A stretch of DNA of 34,432 nucleotides from Caballeronia sp. BR6202001591004 (lineage in GTDB: Bacteria; Pseudomonadota; Gammaproteobacteria; Burkholderiales; Burkholderiaceae), in NCBI GenBank assembly GCA_029439525.1, contig JAQFVJ010000005.1, positions 1 through 34,432 of the forward strand. Direction: 5' to 3'. Below are positions 32,293-34,432 of this stretch, in pieces (the stretch's first letter is position 1; each line of letters starts with the position of its first letter). A program made the translations under genes and the position numbers. The notes beneath the pieces are model-generated. The model did not search any database. It was not told where the DNA came from and saw only the letters and a program-made list of their open reading frames with translations.

Positions 32293-33995
32293 ATGACTTC
32301 CCCCTCGAACGATGCCGAACGGTATCGCCCGGGCCGCACCGCCCGCGACGAACCGCAGCTAGCCCACGCAGAAGAAAGCGCTGCCCGGTTTGATGCTGGG
32401 CTTGGGCGTCGTGTTCGGCGATGTCGGCACCAGCCCGATTTATGCGCTGCGTCAGGGGGTGAGCGAAGCGGGCACGGTGGACGTGCAAATCGTGATGGGC
32501 ACATTCTGTCGATGATCGTGTGGGCCGTGGTCATCGTCGTGGTGGGCAAATACGTCTGCTACGTGATGCGCGCGGACAACGAAGGCGAAGGCGGCATCGT
32601 CGCGCTGATGGCGCTCGTGCGCCCCGGGGCTACGAACAGCAGGGACGCTAGCCGCATTGGCTGCTGATGGCCGGCCTGTTCGGCGCGGCAATGTTCTACG
32701 ACAATTCGATGATTACGCCCGCCGTGTCCGTGCTCTCGGCGGTAGAGGGCCTGCATCAGGTGAGCGCGAAGTTCGGATCCGTACATCGTGCCGCTCGCCG
32801 CCGCGATTCTGATCGCGCTGTTCCTGTTTCAGCGACGCGGCACGGAGGTCGTCGGCAAATCCTTCGGCCCCGTGATGGCGCTGTGGTTCGTCTATCTCGC
32901 GGTGGTCGCGGCGTATATCGCACGGCTCAGCATCCCGATGTGCTGCGCACGCTGTCGCCCATTTGGGCATGGGCGCTCGTACATGCGCATCCGTTGATGG
33001 CCGGGCGCGGTGATCCTCGCGCTGACCGGCGCCGAAGCGCTGTATGCCGATATCGGCCATTTCGGACGGCCCGCGATTCGTCTCGCGTGGCTGTTCGTGG
33101 TTTTTCCGTCGATCATCATCGGCTATTTCGGACAGACCGCGACGATGCTTTTCCAGCCCGGCTCCGAGCAACAGCCGTTTTTTTCGCGGCGCCGTCGTAG
33201 GCGATGATTCCGACCGTGCTGATCGCGTTGCTCGTGACGGTGATCGCCTCGCAGGCCGTGATTTCAGGCGCATTCTCGATGACGAGTCAGGCCATCGAAC
33301 TCGGCCTTCTGCCGCGTTTGCGCGTGATCGAAACCTCGCGCTCGAAGCGCGTGCCCGCCGTCAACGCGCTGCTGTTCGCAGCGGTGATGTTCCTCGTGCT
33401 CGCGTTCCGCAGTTGGGACAAGCTGACCCTCGGCCTATGGCATCGCGGTCGGTTTGACGGTGCTGGTTAAGACCGTGCAGATAGGTGAGCCTGTCGCGCA
33501 ACGTGTGGCGCTGGCCGTGGATCGGGGTGGCGGCGGTGAGCGTGCTGCTGCTTGCCGTCGACATCGTGCTGGTGGCCGCGACGTCCACAAGATTTCGCAG
33601 GGCGGCTGGTTTCCGGTGGCGGTCGGCATCGTGCTGTTCCGTGCTGATGGCGACCTGGCATCCGGACGCGCGCTTGCCGCGCAGCATGCCTCGACCGCGC
33701 CGCCGCTCGATGCGTTTCTGCACGACGTGCTGAAAGGACCGGAGCCGCCCGCGCGCGTGTCGGGTATGGCCGGTGTACCCGACACGCTCGGCGCGAGGCC
33801 TTCGGCGCTGGAAAGCAACGTGCATCACAACCGCGTGCTGCATCAGACCGTGGTGATCTTCGCGAATCGTTCAGAGTCAGCGCCGCGTGTCGATGAACAC
33901 ACGCATCGAAATACGCGATCTCGGCGCGGTCTGCTACGAAGTGATTTCGCGCTACGGTTTCGTCGAGCGTCTGAATCTGCCGCGCCTGCTGGCGT
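32293..33995 (+). pseudogene. kup: Kup potassium transporter (decayed, 3' truncated)
   Basis: Kup/Trk-type proton-coupled potassium uptake protein with 12 helices and a cytoplasmic C-terminal domain. ATG 32293 ([14 protein letters not shown]) is a plausible start. The hallmark [20 protein letters not shown] appears in the next frame. Then come [40 protein letters not shown] (family GDSMITPA, here DNSMITPA), [17 protein letters not shown] and VTVIASQAVISGAFSMTSQA. The C-terminal domain reads HQTVVIFANRSESAPRVDEH, then EIRDLGAVCYEVISRYGFVE and RLNLPRLLA. More than eight indels are needed, for example near 32385, 32505, 32780, 32930, 33008, 33195 and 33435. Homology stops after NLPRLLA near 33995, losing roughly the last 80-100 residues, and is replaced by an MFS transporter. 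Confidence 0.87.
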
Positions 33996-33999
33996 TACG

Positions 34000-34432
34000 G
34001 CAGCTCGGCGATGGGACCGGCGCTCGCGGGCTTGACGCTCGGCATCGTCGGACGGCACAACTTCGACCGGCAGTACGGACGCAATCAGGTCGCCAATCAT
34101 GCGGGCAATATCGTGGCGGCGCTGCTGTCGAGCTGGCTCGGCGCGCGCTTCGGTATGCCGTATATCTTCGCGCTGAGCGCGGCTTTGGGTGCGGCATGCA
34201 TCGTGTCGGTGTTCTGGATACCGCGGAACGCGGAAGTCGGTGCATCGGCATTTTGCGCGCGGCATCGCGAAGCACGACGAGGACGCTTCGCAGATCAAGG
34301 CCGACGGCATGCATGTGTTGTTGAAGAATCGCTCGCTGCTGGTGCTCGCGGCGTCGCTCCCCGCATTCAATCTCGGCAATTCGGCGATGCTGCCGCTCTA
34401 CAGTCTCGCGCTGTCGGCGGCGCACTGGGCCG
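34000..34432 (+). pseudogene. MFS transporter, internal fragment (runs off the window)
   Basis: Immediately after the kup break the sequence, read through several frames, is that of a major facilitator superfamily exporter. It reads SAMGPALAGLTLGIVGRHNF, then NQVANHAGNIVAAALSSWLG (the family's NHAGN motif), ARFGMPYIFALSAALGAACI and IVSVFWIPR. A charged central loop follows (GIAKHDEDASQIKADGMHVL), and then LLKNRSLLVLAAS and NLGNSAMLPLYSLALSAAHW to the window edge. The first three or four helices are missing. At least four indels are visible within 430 bp. The fusion to kup marks a deletion that removed the 3' end of kup and the 5' end of this gene. Substrate unknown. Confidence 0.75.

Overview
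The window reads as chromosomal DNA of a Burkholderia-group betaproteobacterium (Burkholderia / Paraburkholderia / Caballeronia). The DNA is GC-rich, and the neighbourhoods alr-radA, dapC-dapD-arsC-like-dapE-prmB and smc-zipA-ligA-def are ones I recognise from that group. The dominant feature is gene decay. I count 12 apparently intact protein genes (radA, a DUF2866-like gene, a glutathione peroxidase gene, a cardiolipin synthase gene, dapE, dapD, smc, zipA, ligA, def, a GST gene and one small unknown) against about 23 broken ones. The broken genes carry single-base indels, nonsense codons, short duplications or deletions, and larger deletions that fuse neighbours. Long genes such as smc (3.5 kb) and ligA (2.1 kb) are free of lesions, while adjacent genes have one every 50-150 bp. 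This mosaic fits real relaxed selection better than sequencing error. It resembles the eroding genomes of host-restricted Burkholderia, for example the leaf-nodule symbionts; that placement is an inference.

Layout. 1-2.4 kb: alr 3' part (broken), radA, small DUF2866-like gene. 2.4-5.3 kb, minus: a decayed CoA-transferase gene and a decayed ABC-F ATPase gene, formerly a two-gene operon. 5.4-7.5 kb: glutathione peroxidase and cardiolipin synthase, both intact. 7.5-12.2 kb, minus: the DAP/lysine cluster, in which dapD and dapE are intact while dapC, the ArsC-like gene and prmB are broken. 12.4-13.3 kb: broken EamA transporter. 13.6-21.4 kb: an intact housekeeping core, smc-zipA-terminator-ligA-def-terminator.

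21.4-34.4 kb is almost entirely a gene graveyard: a ParB-like remnant, a TauD 3' remnant, a TetR regulator, a VOC protein, a DUF1275 (YoaK) protein, a truncated Gfo/Idh oxidoreductase, an unknown gene, an FdhF/YdeP-type molybdopterin oxidoreductase, a heme-copper oxidase cluster (coxB-coxA-coxC, a small membrane protein, a triheme cytochrome c), a ParB-like protein, and a kup potassium transporter fused by deletion to an MFS transporter. Only a GST gene and one 85-aa unknown remain open there.

How the genes work together. The surviving set covers chromosome segregation, division, DNA ligation and recombination, peptide deformylation, two DAP-pathway steps, cardiolipin synthesis and peroxide/glutathione defence. 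The lost set covers accessory respiration, solute transport and accessory redox metabolism. I found no transposase, integrase, CRISPR array, tRNA or rRNA, and no convincing new molecular system. The most informative signals are the decay junctions, the in-phase nonsense mutations, and a pair of abutting palindromes at 26079-26119.
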